Source: Heterohyrax brucei | Lineage: Eukaryota; Chordata; Mammalia; Hyracoidea; Procaviidae | NCBI GenBank assembly: GCA_028571685.1 | Contig: CM053140.1 | Location: 62,812,201 to 62,876,200, forward strand | Length of the DNA stretch: 64,000 nt | Reading direction: 5' to 3' | Part shown: one piece after another, positions 12,507-23,456 of the stretch | Layout: the number at the start of each line of letters is the position of its first letter | Position numbering within the stretch: position 1 is the stretch's first letter | Notes under the pieces: generated by a model | What the model was told of the DNA's origin: nothing | The model's database searches: none | The model's input: the letters and a program-made list of their open reading frames with translations, nothing else | Made by a program: the position numbers and the translations under genes

Positions 12507-13105
12507 GCAGACCTCTCGAGCTCTGGCGTCTTGCAAAGTTCCCCACATTTCTCCCCTAACCCTCAGAGTTTATATTTTCTATTTCTCTGTATTTATATAA
12601 AAGTATATTAAATATAAATATCCCCAGGGACTAGACAGGAACCAGGGCCCTGAGCCTAGCCCAGGGCAGCTCTGCTGGTTAAACTCATGGCAGCTGCCTT
12701 GCCTCCCCAGCTGTTTAGTTTTGAGTGGTGAGGAATGCTGGGTGGATGGAAAGGATGTTTTTAAGCAGTCACAGGGCTAAATGCTGAAGTGGCAAGTACC
12801 TCCTTAGTACCTTAGGAAAGGTATCCTCCTTTGGCATTCTAAGAGGGGTAGCTAGGCCTTCAGGTACCCTTGTTCTTCTCAGGTCCCTTAAGCTAACAAC
12901 ATCAGCCATTTGTAGATCGGTTCTTTTAATACCTTCCCAGTTGTGGCCCTGGCCCCAAGTGAGCCGAGGAACTCTCATGGCCTGCCCTGTGCCCTCCCCA
13001 CCCTGCAGGTGGAGGTGGATAGTCTAGTTTCCTTTCCTTTTTGAGATACTATTTTCCTGTTTGTGAGAATCTTTGTAATAAAATGGTACATTTCTCTACT
13101 CTCCT
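12507..13105 (+). other. HDAC1: HDAC1 3' untranslated region
   Basis: About 600 nt from the stop to just past the AATAAA at 13078. It includes an AT-rich patch near 12580-12620 made of overlapping TATTTATA/TATTAAATA words, a plausible RNA-stability element. The exact cleavage site is inferred. Confidence 0.85.
13078..13083 (+). promoter_or_regulatory. HDAC1: HDAC1 poly(A) signal AATAAA
   Basis: Canonical hexamer about 570 nt after the stop, followed by a T-rich stretch. It sits about 220 bp from the MARCKSL1 poly(A) signal on the other strand. Confidence 0.85.
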
Positions 13106-13284
13106 GAGATTCCGTTTCCTAGCAGTACCCTCTGCTTCTCTGCCTTCTCATGTCTGTCAGGGCCTGGGTAATCCTCAGCAACAAAAACTCCCACAAATTT
13201 CTCAGCCCCTCCCTCCAAGTTTGTGGTTAACTAGTTTCCACCAGCCTTCTCACTCTAACCCCAGAAGACCACTCATTAAAAAGC

Positions 13285-14037
13285 ACCACTAAAGGGACAA
13301 CATTTATTCCTTTTCCAAATGTTACAGTAAAACCAGATAGAAGAGAATGATTTTAGCAATTAGAAAAAAAAATCTGGGGTTGGCCATTAAAAGTTATTTA
13401 CAACAAGAGGCGGGGCAGGGGTGGGGAGGACAAGAAGTTGTTTCACATTACAGACTGCCCCCCACCCCCAAAGCCTAATACTTGCTTACCAAGTCAGAAA
13501 AGAGACACAGGTGATCCACAAGCTGGAGGTTTGAACTTGAGTAAGACATTTATAAAAACCTGGACAGGGGCAGTGTCCTCCCCAGCCCAGGGGCCACTAG
13601 GCACAGCACAAGAGACTAAAAACTCAACAGGAAAGGCTGGATACTCAGGGTTTGGGAGTACAGGCACCCACTTCTGGCTCAGGGATTTGGGGAGCAGGGT
13701 AAACAAAACCTACGTGGGAACAAACGGGAAGAAAACCAGCAACTGTTTTCTGCAGGAGTGGGAACAGGGAAGGAGGTAGGGGCAGGAGCATTTCACATCA
13801 CTAACCTAAGGTGGGAAAATGGAAGGGACCACCTTCAACTGGCCTCAACAGGAAGACCAGATGGATGATGGGAGAATCCACAGGAGGGAGAGGAAGAGAG
13901 GGGACATGGATGGGAGGGGGCAATAGCCCCTTCCTTTCTGGGCACAGGAAGGCAGCCAGGCACCAGGTCCAGGCAGTGACCTCACAAGGACAGCACAGTT
14001 TTTGTAGCTCAGAGATCACCCACCTGCCCCCACCCAG
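13285..14037 (-). other. MARCKSL1: MARCKSL1 3' untranslated region
   Basis: Non-coding exon sequence between the stop at 14038-14040 and the poly(A) signal. I see no inserted repeat in it. The boundary at the 3' end is inferred from the hexamer. Confidence 0.75.
13303..13308 (-). promoter_or_regulatory. MARCKSL1: MARCKSL1 poly(A) signal (TTTATT on +)
   Basis: AATAAA on the minus strand, 730 nt after the MARCKSL1 stop. The transcript should end near 13285, making HDAC1 and MARCKSL1 tail-to-tail. Confidence 0.75.
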
Positions 14038-14550
14038 CTACTCGTTCTGCTCGTTGGCAGGTGTTGGGCCAGTCTCCGGCCCTGAGGGAGTGGACAGATC
14101 TGCAGCCTGGGGCCCTGCCTCCTCTTCTGTGTCTCCTCCCTTGGAGACAGCGCTAGCCTCTGCCCCCTTGGCCTGGGGCTCCTGGTTCTCAGGAGTGGCA
14201 ACAGCCTTCCCTTCCTGGGCACTGCCCTCGTCGCTGCAGGCACCGATCTCTCCCTGCTCCTGCTCTTCCTCTGTGGGTGAAGAGGCAGAGGAATCACCCC
14301 CACCCTCCTTCCGATTTCTCTTGAAGGACAGGCCGCTCAATTTGAAAGGCTTCTTGAAAGAGAATTTTTTCTTCTTCTTGGGGGTCTCCTTGGGAGGGGC
14401 CTCCCCCTTGGCCTCAGGGCCCTGGGTTGGGGGTGCTGGCTCGATGGCATCGCCAGTAGTCCCGGCTGCCTCATCTGTTCCATTCACCGGGGACGATTCC
14501 CCTTCACCCTTGGGGGATAAGTCTCCATTGCTTTTCACGTGGCCGTTCTC
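14038..14550 (-). CDS. MARCKSL1: MARCKSL1 exon 2 (effector domain and C-terminus)
   Basis: Begins ENGHVKSNGDLSPKG after a cctccag acceptor and includes the effector domain. Stop tag at 14038-14040. Confidence 0.97.
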   Translation of the reverse strand, partial: ENGHVKSNGDLSPKGEGESSPVNGTDEAAGTTGDAIEPAPPTQGPEAKGEAPPKETPKKKKKFSFKKPFKLSGLSFKRNRKEGGGDSSASSPTEEEQEQGEIGACSDEGSAQEGKAVATPENQEPQAKGAEASAVSKGGDTEEEAGPQAADLSTPSGPETGPTPANEQNE

Positions 14551-15474
14551 CTGGAGGGCAGAGGAGACAGCAGTGAGGGTGTGGGCTCTTCCCTACCCAA
14601 GCCCGTTCCTGACCCCCTCCAGACAACCTGGTTCTAGACTTCATTCTACTGCAACCTGCAAGTCTGGCTTTAGCCTCACCCCAAGATCCCGTCAAACATC
14701 TCCCTCCCGATCCTAGTGAGGCGCCGTGGAAGCGAGGGCGCAGAGACCACGGCCGACAGGAGGCGCTGGGGTCCCATAGCCCCCCGCCCCCTCCCCGGGG
14801 GCGCACTCTAAAACCCGCGTTCGGCCGGGCCGCGGATCCCTGGCAAGCGGCAAGTGGTGCCAGACGGTATTGGGCGGGAAGCAGCCGCGGGCACTGTCTT
14901 AATATACCTGGATGGCCTGTTCTCCCAGCCTCCTGCTTTGTGCAAATGGCCCCCACCCACCTCAGGCTCTCCTCACATCCCGACTCCCCCTAAAAAAAAA
15001 CAAAACAAAAAACCCGTGGGCCACTGAGGTCAGGTCTGCGGGTGGGGGGCCCTCCCCGCCAGGCACCCGCCCCAGGGTCCCTGGGCGCCCCCTTGGCGCG
15101 GCCCAGCAGCGCCTTTGTTCCCTGCGCGGCACTCGGGGCTGCCGGGGGGCAGCGCCCGGGGCCGGGGCCGGGAACAAAGAAGGTGGCAGGGCCCGGACAG
15201 CGCCCCCTCCCCGCCCCTCCCCTTGCTTCGCCCGCGGGGGCTGCGGCGCCGAGAACAAAGGGACCAGGCGGGGGAGGGGGCGCCGCGTGTCCCGGGCCGG
15301 ACAAAGCGCGCGGCCCTGGCCCAGGGGCCCAGAGGGGACAGGGTGCGAGAAGACGGGGCCGAATCCGGGCGTGCCGAGTGCACCCACCTGTCCGTTGGCC
15401 TTGGCGGGGGAAGCGCCTGCTGCCTCCTCGGCATTCACGTCGCCCCGGGGAGCCTTAGAGCTCTGGCTACCCAT
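14038..15474 (-). CDS. MARCKSL1: MARCKSL1, MARCKS-like protein 1 (complete, two exons)
   Basis: Myristoylated, natively unfolded protein that binds the plasma membrane, calmodulin and actin and is released by PKC phosphorylation. Exon 1 CDS is 15388-15474, exon 2 CDS 14038-14550; together 199 residues against 195 in human. The N-terminus MGSQSSKAPRG supplies Gly2 for N-myristoylation. The basic effector domain starts near residue 87 (KKKKKFSFKKPFKLSGLSFK), its phosphorylatable serines and membrane-inserting phenylalanines all present; the rest is rich in Glu, Ala, Pro and Gly. The extra residues lie in an insertion near the C-terminus (SKGGDTEEEAG); it ends in EQNE. The single intron (14551-15387) has GT-AG ends. 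The start is fixed by the MGSQ motif; an upstream in-frame GTG is only a shadow. Divergence from MARCKS is clear from the short length. Confidence 0.97.
15388..15474 (-). CDS. MARCKSL1: MARCKSL1 exon 1 coding part (29 codons)
   Basis: Encodes MGSQSSKAPRGDVNAEEAAG to KANGQ, then donor gtgggt. The myristoylation signal is intact. Confidence 0.96.
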
Positions 15475-15696
15475 GCTGGGGGTCTGCTCAGGGGCGCCCA
15501 GAGCCACCCCGGGCTCGCGCCGCAGGGGATAGTTCGGCGGGGTCGACCCGGCCGGCGGAGGGGTGGGGCTCGCGCCTGAGGGGGAGGGGTGTTAGGGGGA
15601 ACACAGCTGCACCCCAGCTCGGTGAGCGACCCGCTAGCCACGCCCGCCGCTTCTCCGCTCAGCGCCGGAATGCCGCCCGCCGCCCGCCGAGCCGCC

Positions 15697-15704
15697 TATA
15701 TAAA
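15697..15704 (-). promoter_or_regulatory. MARCKSL1: MARCKSL1 TATA box
   Basis: TTTATATA read on the minus strand, about 225 bp upstream of the start codon. Transcription would start near 15668, giving a 5' UTR of roughly 190 nt. A TATA box inside a CpG island is a minority promoter type. Confidence 0.7.
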
Positions 15705-15718
15705 CGCCTGGAGCTCGG

Positions 15719-15751
15719 GGGCGGGGCCGGGCATTTAAATAAGCACCCAAT
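15719..15751 (-). promoter_or_regulatory. MARCKSL1: MARCKSL1 GC box and CCAAT box
   Basis: A GGGGCGGGGCC Sp1-type site at about 15717-15728 and CCAAT on the plus strand at 15747-15751 (inverted for this gene). Both stand at usual distances upstream of the TATA box. Confidence 0.6.
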
Positions 15752-17844
15752 GGAGGAGCGAAGGCGGGGCCAGGTCGCGAGCCCCACTTGCGCTGTGGGA
15801 CACGGTAGCAGTCTGGTGCCCCCGTCGCACTCAAACACCAGAAGCAGGTGTTGGGTCTGGGGCGGAGAGAGCTGGGTCCTTCGGGGAACTAGGTGGGAGG
15901 CGGAGAAAGGGTGTCCCAGAGCAAAGGAGATCAGCCTTTCGGTCACCCCACCGCTCGCTCCTCAGGGCGGGCTCCCAGCATCGCGGAGTGGCCTCAGTCC
16001 TTTGCGTCTTTGGCTATGCTGTGGTAGCCTCTGCCAGCCGCCCCCTTGAACTCTTGGACGGGCTTACATGCCCGGACTCGTCAGATGGCTGGTCCTTAGT
16101 TATGCTCCAGAAAATGTGGTCATAAAGCTGCAGTGTGGCCGCTCTGGCCTGGAGGCTGCTTAGAGGTCCCACCGGCACCCCAGTCCGCCTGCAACAGCCA
16201 ATCTGGTCGCGGGGTAGGGTCTGAGCTGCCGGGTCACCTCTGGTAAGACAGGTGGGGCTCGTCCTTAATCCCCTCCCTCAGCTATTCGGTGGCCAGTCAA
16301 GCTGGGTCTGGACAGACAAGCTCTCCTCAGACTGGACCTGTTACAAAGACCGTAGAGGTGGGGAGGTGGTGGTCCTGTGACCTTGACGGGACAATCCATC
16401 CCCACTTGAAAGCTGAAGAGCCTAGGCTCAAGGAGGTTGACAGCCTGCCTCATGAGGGTCTGGTGGTTCCACCAAACACAGGGACATACCTGCTTCCCCA
16501 CCTCAGGGCTCCCTATGCTAGTGGAGAAACCCCAGCAAAGGACTCAGCATACTTCAAAATACCCTAGTTTCTCTAGAGGCCTCGGGTAAGACACTACCAA
16601 GGTTCTCTGCCCTATGGACAGACTTTCAGGGACAGCCCCCAAAGCTTCCCAAGCCTGGCTGCTACCCTGCCTGACAGTGAAGAAGCCAGGAAGTAGGGCC
16701 AGAGGGTAGTGGGGGGGGGCGGGGACTGAAGCCTCTCCAACTCTGGTCCTCTGTCGCTGGTTTCCAGAGTCCTGATCCCGGATGTCTGTGCTCTGTTGCC
16801 TCCCTCAGCCCCCAACAGGAAGGAGATGGAGGCTCCAGGAAGCAAAGTGCTGCAAAAGTTGTGTTCAGACCAACTCAGCACCTCCCCCTTTCCAGCCCTC
16901 CCTCCCACCAGTAAGGCCTCCTGGGAAGCCCAAGGCTGTGAGGTGTGAAGATACCCTAGGGCCTGAGAAATCAGGAACTCTCCACAGGCCTGTCTACAAA
17001 AGGCAGGGAGGACTGAGGTGCAGACTACATTTTTACTCACTCCTGCAGTCTCCATCCCCACCCCATTTTACAGACAGAAACACTGAGGCTCTGAGAGTGT
17101 CAAGTGACATGCCACAGGGCACAGAGAGGCTACTAGAAGCTCAGAGTAAAAGGGATTTGAAGTCTCCCAATAAAACCAGGTGAGAATGTAAAGAATTTCT
17201 TGAAAGACTCCCCCAGCCCTCTGCCAAGGAATCTGGGGCTGCCTGGTCAGAGCAGGACAAGAATAGCTAGCTTTAGGACTGGGAGGGAAACTGTGCCCCA
17301 CTCTGCTGCTCAATGAGTACAATCACCCCTCCACCGGCTGCCACTAAGGGATGAATGTTGTGACCTGCATCTGTCTCAGCCACAATAGGGAACCCACAAT
17401 GCTACCAGGCACTGCCTGCACCAGCTGGCAGGGCTCAAAGAGGGGACATGTGAGTCCTAGAGGGCTGGGGTCAGGGTTTAAGAGTAGATCCCAAGGCTCT
17501 TGATTCCTATTCCCAGGTGCTGCCCTGTGGAAATCAGAGGTGAATCCCTGGACGGTGCTCAAAAGGAAGGAGGAGCATCAAGGCTGAAGGACCCCGGGCC
17601 CCCAAAGCCCTGGGGGTGATTCATAGAGGGCCTCTTCACCAGGAATCCCAGGAGGCTGGGGAGGGGACCTTAGAGCCCAGTTCCTCAGCAAATCCAGGCC
17701 TCTGTAGAACTGGGCTTCTGGAAGAGGGAAGAGGCTTAGGATGCTGGGGGAGGAGAGGGGTAGCATAGCAGCCCCCGCAGCCTCCTCCGTCCACACTGCA
17801 GCTCCTTCCTTCCCAGCTGCTGCCAACCCAGACAATGTGCCCAT

Positions 17845-18260
17845 TGTTCTGTGTCTCTGGGGGCCTGTGTGTGACTGAGTAGGTCTGTTTTCCTCTGTGT
17901 GGAACTGTGTGTATTGCTCTGTATTTGTCTATGTGTGAGACTTTGTAACGGTATTTGTGTATGAGTGACTAGGTGTATAGGATTATGGTTGTATGAATCT
18001 GTACCTTTGGCTGTATTTCAGAGTGAGAAGAGGCTTGATGACTCTTAGTGACTCTGACTCCCTGGGTGTGTGTTTGTCTGTCCCTGAGACTGTGTGTTGT
18101 GACTGTGTCTGATGGTGTTTGGGTGTGGAACTGTGTGAGAAAATACCTATCTATGAGTGTATGGATGAAAGTGTGGGTACTTCATGCTTTTGTGAGTGCT
18201 CCCTGGGGTGACAGTGCGTGCCTCTGTGGGACAGTGAAGCTGTGTGGTCAGAACCTATGA
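17845..18260 (+). repeat. GT-rich low-complexity tract
   Basis: Degenerate tgtgtgact / gtgtgtgtt words repeated without a fixed period over about 400 bp, with a strong G+T bias on the plus strand. Confidence 0.7.
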
Positions 18261-19352
18261 GGTGTGGGCCTTTGCTAGAGCAGAGTGGCAGGGAAAGGAC
18301 AGAAGAAAAGGCCAGGTGACTGTGGGATGGAGAGGGGAGGGGGCTGCAGGGACCAGGAACCTCACGTTCACCGGTGCCGGTTTTCCTGGTAACTCAAGCC
18401 CCACCTGAGGTGCTCCCAGCCCCAGTGAGTAAGACATGGATGACAGGAAGTGAATTTCCCTGTCAGGAAGCATGGGTCTCAGGAGAGACCCAAGAAGGGC
18501 AGAGGAGGGCACTTTGCGGCCTTTGAGCAGGGACCTGGGTTGGGATCAGATTAGGCTCTGGGTCAGGCATGAGTGGGCAGTACCGAGTCAGAGATGGAGG
18601 GATGTGCCTTCCTAGTGGAGGGACCAACACAGCCCAAGGCCTAGAGATGGGAGGAGTCATCAAAGAATAACTAGGTCCTGGGGCAGGAAGGTGGGGGGCC
18701 CTAAGATGCCAGGCTGAGCCAAGCAGTGGTGACTTGACACAGCTCACTTCCCAGCCCGAGTCCCCATCTCTTTTTAGGGAATATCAGCTGGGCCTGGAGA
18801 CCCTAGTTCCAGCCTCAGGTCTGCCTCTTCCTGCTGTGTGACACCGAGCCAGTCCTCTCTCTTTGGCCTCAGTTTATTCATCTATACACTGTGGGGCTGG
18901 ACATATGACTCACATTCACCAAGCCTGACTGGAGTTCCCTGTTGGATTCATACACACGGCTATGATTCATGCAGACCCCTTGCCTTCAGGGGTTTCCCAG
19001 TCTAAAAGGGAGAGACAGGCCATAAGGAAAGAGAGAAGAGCCAACACAGGGTCTGATGAGAGCCCCCCATGCTACGCGGAGGAGGGGGCACTGGGTAGGG
19101 GAAGAGCAGGACAAAGTGGGAACATAGAATGGTCTGTGCAAGGAGGCGGTTGCAGGGCGCAGCCAAGTTCAGAGAAAGGTTCAGCAGACAGGTGCTCCAG
19201 GTTTCAGGACCTGGGTGCGTGGACAGGGAGAGGACAGGAGAGACATGAAGTTCTGTCCATGTCTGTGTTTAGGTGACAGTGGTGGGGTGATCCATTGTCT
19301 GAGGTGGGTTCAGCAGAGGGGAGCTGAGCTTGAGGTGCCTGAGGACACTTAA

Positions 19353-19528
19353 GGTCCCTGAGTGGCACAAGCAGTTTACAGACAGTTCCACCTAACCTGA
19401 AAGTTAGAGGTTTGAACCTGCCCAGTAGTTTCACAAAAAGCCCATGGAGCAGTTCTATGCAATGACACATGCGGTCACCATGAGCAGGAATCGGCTGCTG
19501 ATGGCAGTGAGAGTTTATTTTTTTCTTG
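19353..19528 (+). repeat. AfroSINE-type SINE
   Basis: tRNA-like head (gtccctgagtggcac, agaggtttgaacctgccc) and tail (ggtcaccatgagcaggaat). Confidence 0.75.
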
Positions 19529-21013
19529 TTGTTGTTTGTGGGGGAACATCCAGGAAGACAGCTAGCATGCAGACTGTGGAGCTCACATTTCCTAAGCTGA
19601 AGGCCAGGGCCCAAAGTCTGGCTAGTGACCTTAGAGGGACAACAAGCTGAAAGTTTAAATCAGGCCTGACCAGGAAATCTGGGCCTCTGGTTGCTGCCCG
19701 TCAGACGCTAACTAGAACCAAGTGATACATGAAGTCACCCCAGAAATACCCTGGGCGGTGGAGAGCACTGCCATGGGAGAGGGAAGGGAGACGGAGAGAA
19801 GAGAACCCTGGAAAAGAGTTAGCAGAGATGGAGGAAGAGAGCCCCAAAGTGCAGAGCCATGGAGAACATTGTCCACCGGTCCATGTCTAAAAAGCCAGAA
19901 TGACTAACAGTAACAATAATCGTAGTTGGTAGCATGGATGAAATCCTGATTGTACGCCAAGCTCTGTGCCTATCGCTTGATTGACGCATACCCTGGTGAG
20001 ATGTGCACCATCCCTGTTCCCATCTAGAAAGGAGAACTCTGCTGGCGACACTGTAAGGACAGGTGAGCAGGATAGCAGGAGGTGGTTTTCAGGAGCTCCG
20101 GGAAATATGGTGGGCCTAAATCAGGTGGGAACACCTGGAAAGGGTTTTGAGGCTTCGGCAAGCGCAGTCAGGAAGCCAACAGAGAAAGGCAAGGTAGCTG
20201 CAGGGCTGAGGCTCTGCAGAACCACTCTCCAGAACCACTGCTGTTCTCACAGGCCTGAGTGCACTGGTTTCTGACTTGATTGGCAGCAAGACCCAGGTCT
20301 GCCACCTCCCTGCCCATCAAAAGCTCTGAATTTAGGTGTAGACACTGGAGAGTCTCACTGAGGCCCAAACCATCCAACCAGTCACCAAATCACAAGGAGA
20401 AGGATTCTGAAAGTTCTAGGCTGCTCAGACCTTTCGTTTCCCTCTTCTCCTCTCTTTTCTCCTAAGGGTGTATGTGTGAGTGTGTGTGTGTTTTGGAAGT
20501 GGTCATATAAACTGGGCTGGGCCCAGCCACTATCTAATAGAGCTGTCTCTCTGGGGCTCAGTTTCCCCAACAACAAACAGGCATGTAATCCTAGCTCTCC
20601 TGTTTACCTCTCCCAAGCTTGATGAGGTCACTAGAAATTCAACCCAGTTTATCTGGGCTGCCTGGAGCCTGTCCCTTTCCCTCCTCCCCTTCTCTCTTCC
20701 CAACTTTCAGTTTCTTTTCAGGTCCTAGGAGCCCTTGATGGGAGTAGGGTGGGGTGGGGGTGGCCAAACCAGTAGAATTTGGAGTGTTCACAACTTTCCA
20801 ACCAAAATCCCCCACTTAGGGGAAGTCCCTTCGAAAGGGAAACTGAAATGCACTCCCAAGCCAGTTTCCATCGCACTCCTTCCCTTTTACCCAGTGCAGT
20901 TCCAACAACTTTCCTATCAGCCTTTTCCCTCAAACTACTACTACCTTACAGCTCTGTGACCTTGGGCAGGTCCCTTCCCCTTGCTGGGCCTCACTCTGCC
21001 CAGTCTGTAAACT

Positions 21014-21162
21014 AGGGGCACTGGCAGCGTAGTGGTTAAGTGCTACGACTGCTAACAAAAAGGTCAGCGGTTAAATCTGCCAGATGCTCCTATAGAGCCA
21101 TTCTACTCTGTCGTATAGGGTTGCTATGAGTCAGAATCAACTCAACGGCAGTGAGTTTGGGG
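21014..21162 (+). repeat. AfroSINE-type SINE
   Basis: Contains cgtagtggttaagtgctacg (A/B-box-like head) and tail gggttgctatgagtcagaat ending in ggcagtgagttt. Confidence 0.8.
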
Positions 21163-21169
21163 TCAGAAA

Positions 21170-21425
21170 AAGAAGATGACAGAAGCAGAGACTGACCGGG
21201 GGGATGGGATCTGAAGACAGAGGAATGAAGCCACGAGCCTAAGGATGCAGAAATTAGAAAAAGCAAAGAAACAAATTTCTCCTGAAGCTTCTAGAAGGAA
21301 CTCTAGAAGTGACTCTGCTAACACCTTGATTTTAGTCCTGAAAGATTCATTGGGCTTTTGACCTCCAGGCTATGAGACAATAAATGTGAGTTGTTTTAAC
21401 CGACAAACAACCCAAAAAACAGGGA
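21170..21425 (+). mobile_element. MaLR-like LTR 3' fragment
   Basis: Words typical of MLT1/MaLR ends, including acaccttgattttagtcctg, acctccaggctatgagaca and gagttgttttaacc. Subfamily not assigned. Confidence 0.5.
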
Positions 21426-21446
21426 CACCAGGCTGCCGGTGCAGGG

Positions 21447-21885
21447 TGTGTTAGGCTGAATTGTGTCCCCAAGAAAGAAATGTTGAAGCACTAACCCTGG
21501 TACCTATGAACATGTCCTTATTTGAAAGGAGAGTCTTTACATATGTAAGCAAGTTAAGATGAGGTCATACTGGATTAAGGTGTTTTCCTAATCCAGTACA
21601 ACGGGTGTCCTGGTAAGAAAAAGAGACACAGTGACAGACACAGGAAGAACATCATGTGACAATGGAGGCAGAGACTGAAATGATACTCTAAAGCCAAGGA
21701 CCGACAGCAATCATAAGGAGCTGAGAAGAAGCAAGCAGGGCTCACCTCTAGGGCCTCAGGCAGAGTGTGACCACTCCTACTCCTGGATTTCCCACTTGTA
21801 GCCTCCAGAACTCTGAGAGAATAAATTCCTGAAGGTAGCACATGTGTGGTACTTTGTTACAGCAAGAGTTCAGTGACATATTGTT
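21447..21885 (+). mobile_element. MaLR/MLT1-like LTR
   Basis: Begins tgtgttaggctgaattgtg, then gttaagatgaggtcata, ggaggcagagactga, and ends with ctccagaactctgagagaat and a tttgttacag block. A solo LTR without internal genes. Confidence 0.65.
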
Positions 21886-22275
21886 GTGTCAGTCATGATA
21901 GTGAAAGCCTGGCTCCATCTGTCCTAACTATGCAGCCTTAGTATTCACTGGTGTAAAATGGGAATGATAACAGTGCCCATTGAGTAGGGTTATTAGAGAG
22001 AAATCAGTACAATCAAGTAAAGCACTTAAAACTCTGGAGGGGAAGAGCACCTTGGAAGCATTCAACAATGTTTCTAGGTACTATGACAAAGTGATAGGGC
22101 CAGGATCTGACACAAATGTGGTGTCAACAGTGTCCCCATTCCTTCCTGTCTCTTGCCTTCCTGCCCTGGGGAGAGGAGACAGGACCCTAGGACCACCCAA
22201 AGATAATCCTCTGACCCCCTCCACTCTCTGGAAACCATTGGATTTCTTCTTAACAGGTGGTAGACTGTGGACTTA

Positions 22276-23456
22276 GCTGTTCTGTTGTTGGGTGCCATTG
22301 AGTCAGTTCCTACTCACAGTGACCATATCTATGCACAACAGAACAAAACACTGCCCAGTCTTGTGCCATGCCCACAATTGTTTTTATGCTTAAGCCCATT
22401 GTTGCAGCCAATGTGTCAATCCATCTCATCGAGGGTCTTCCTCTTTTTCCTGACCCTCTACTCTACCAAACATGATGTCCAAGGATTGACTCCTCTTGAT
22501 AATATGTCCAAAGTATGTAAGACACAGTCTCACCATCTTTGTTTGTTCTTTTGGCAGTCCATGGGACATTCAGTATTATTCTCCAAAATCAGGGTTCAAA
22601 GGCATCAATTTTTCTTCTGTCTTTCTTATTCATTGTACAGCTTTTGCATGCATACGATGCAATTGAAAATACCATGGTTTGGGTCGGGTACACCTTAGTC
22701 TTCAAGGTAACATCTCTTCAATATTTTAAAGCAGTCCTTTGCAACAGATTTTCCCAGTGTAACTTGCCTTTTGACTTCTTGTTGATTGTGGATCCAAGCA
22801 AAAGGAAATCCTGGACAACCTCAATCTTATCTCCCTTTATCATGATGTTGCTTACTGATCCAGTTGTGAGAACTTTTGTTTTCTTGATGTTGACGTGCAA
22901 TTCATACTGAAGGCCATGGTCTTTGAGCTTCATCACTAAGTGCTTCAAAGCCTCTTCACTTCCAGCAAGCAAAATTGTGTCATCTGCATAACACAGATTG
23001 TTCATGAGTCTTCCTCCAATCCTGATGTCTCACTCTTCTTCATGTAGTCCAGCTTCTGGGATTATTTGCTGGGCATACAGATTGAAAAGGTATGGTGAAA
23101 GGATACAACTCTGATGCACACCTTTCTTGACTTTAAACCATGCAGTGTCCCCTTGTTCAGTTCATGTGACTACTCTTGATCCATACACAGATTCCTTATG
23201 GGCACAATTATGTGTTCTGGAATTCCCATTCTCTGCAATGTTACCCATAATTTGTTATGATCCACACAGCTGAATGTCTTTGCATAGTCAATGAAACACA
23301 GGTAAGCATTTTTCTGGTATTTTCTGCTTTCAGCCAAGATCCATCTTAGATCAGTAATGACCTCCCTGGCTCCATGTCCTCTTCTGAATCCAGCTTGAAT
23401 TTCTAGAAGTTCCCTGTTAATATACTGTTGCAGACACTTTTGAATGATCTTTAGTG
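22276..23456 (-). mobile_element. RTE-clade LINE (5'-truncated), reverse transcriptase remnant
   Basis: Minus-strand reading gives reverse transcriptase pieces: QAGFRRGHGAREVITDLRWI and AYLCFIDYAKTFSCVD (about 23170-23481), then NNLCYADDTILLAGSEEALK (22718-23005), the catalytic YADD motif. The frame is broken between them, so it is dead. The 3' end (22276-22345) has the tail shared with nearby SINEs. BovB-like RTE families of afrotherians fit best. Confidence 0.8.

Larger units (their letters stand above)
14720..15790. promoter_or_regulatory. MARCKSL1: CpG island over MARCKSL1 exon 1, intron and promoter
   Basis: Very GC-rich, CpG-dense stretch covering the 5' end of MARCKSL1, with repeated ccgcccc/ggggcgg words. 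Long open frames on both strands here result from the lack of A/T-rich stop codons and are not genes. Confidence 0.85.

Noticed and set aside
13811..14716. 301-codon plus-strand open frame
   Set aside because: It is the antisense of MARCKSL1 exon 2 and its 3' UTR; the minus-strand protein is clearly the real one.
14912..15641. Several long open frames on both strands over the CpG island
   Set aside because: Arg/Gly/Pro-rich products of GC-rich DNA lacking stop codons; no splice logic or family match.
17578..17844. 88-codon minus-strand frame with ordinary-looking composition
   Set aside because: No splice sites of clear quality or family match; kept out for lack of support.
21014..21090. 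tRNA gene
   Set aside because: The A/B-box-like head belongs to a SINE; a full cloverleaf is not supported, and the same head recurs in many copies.
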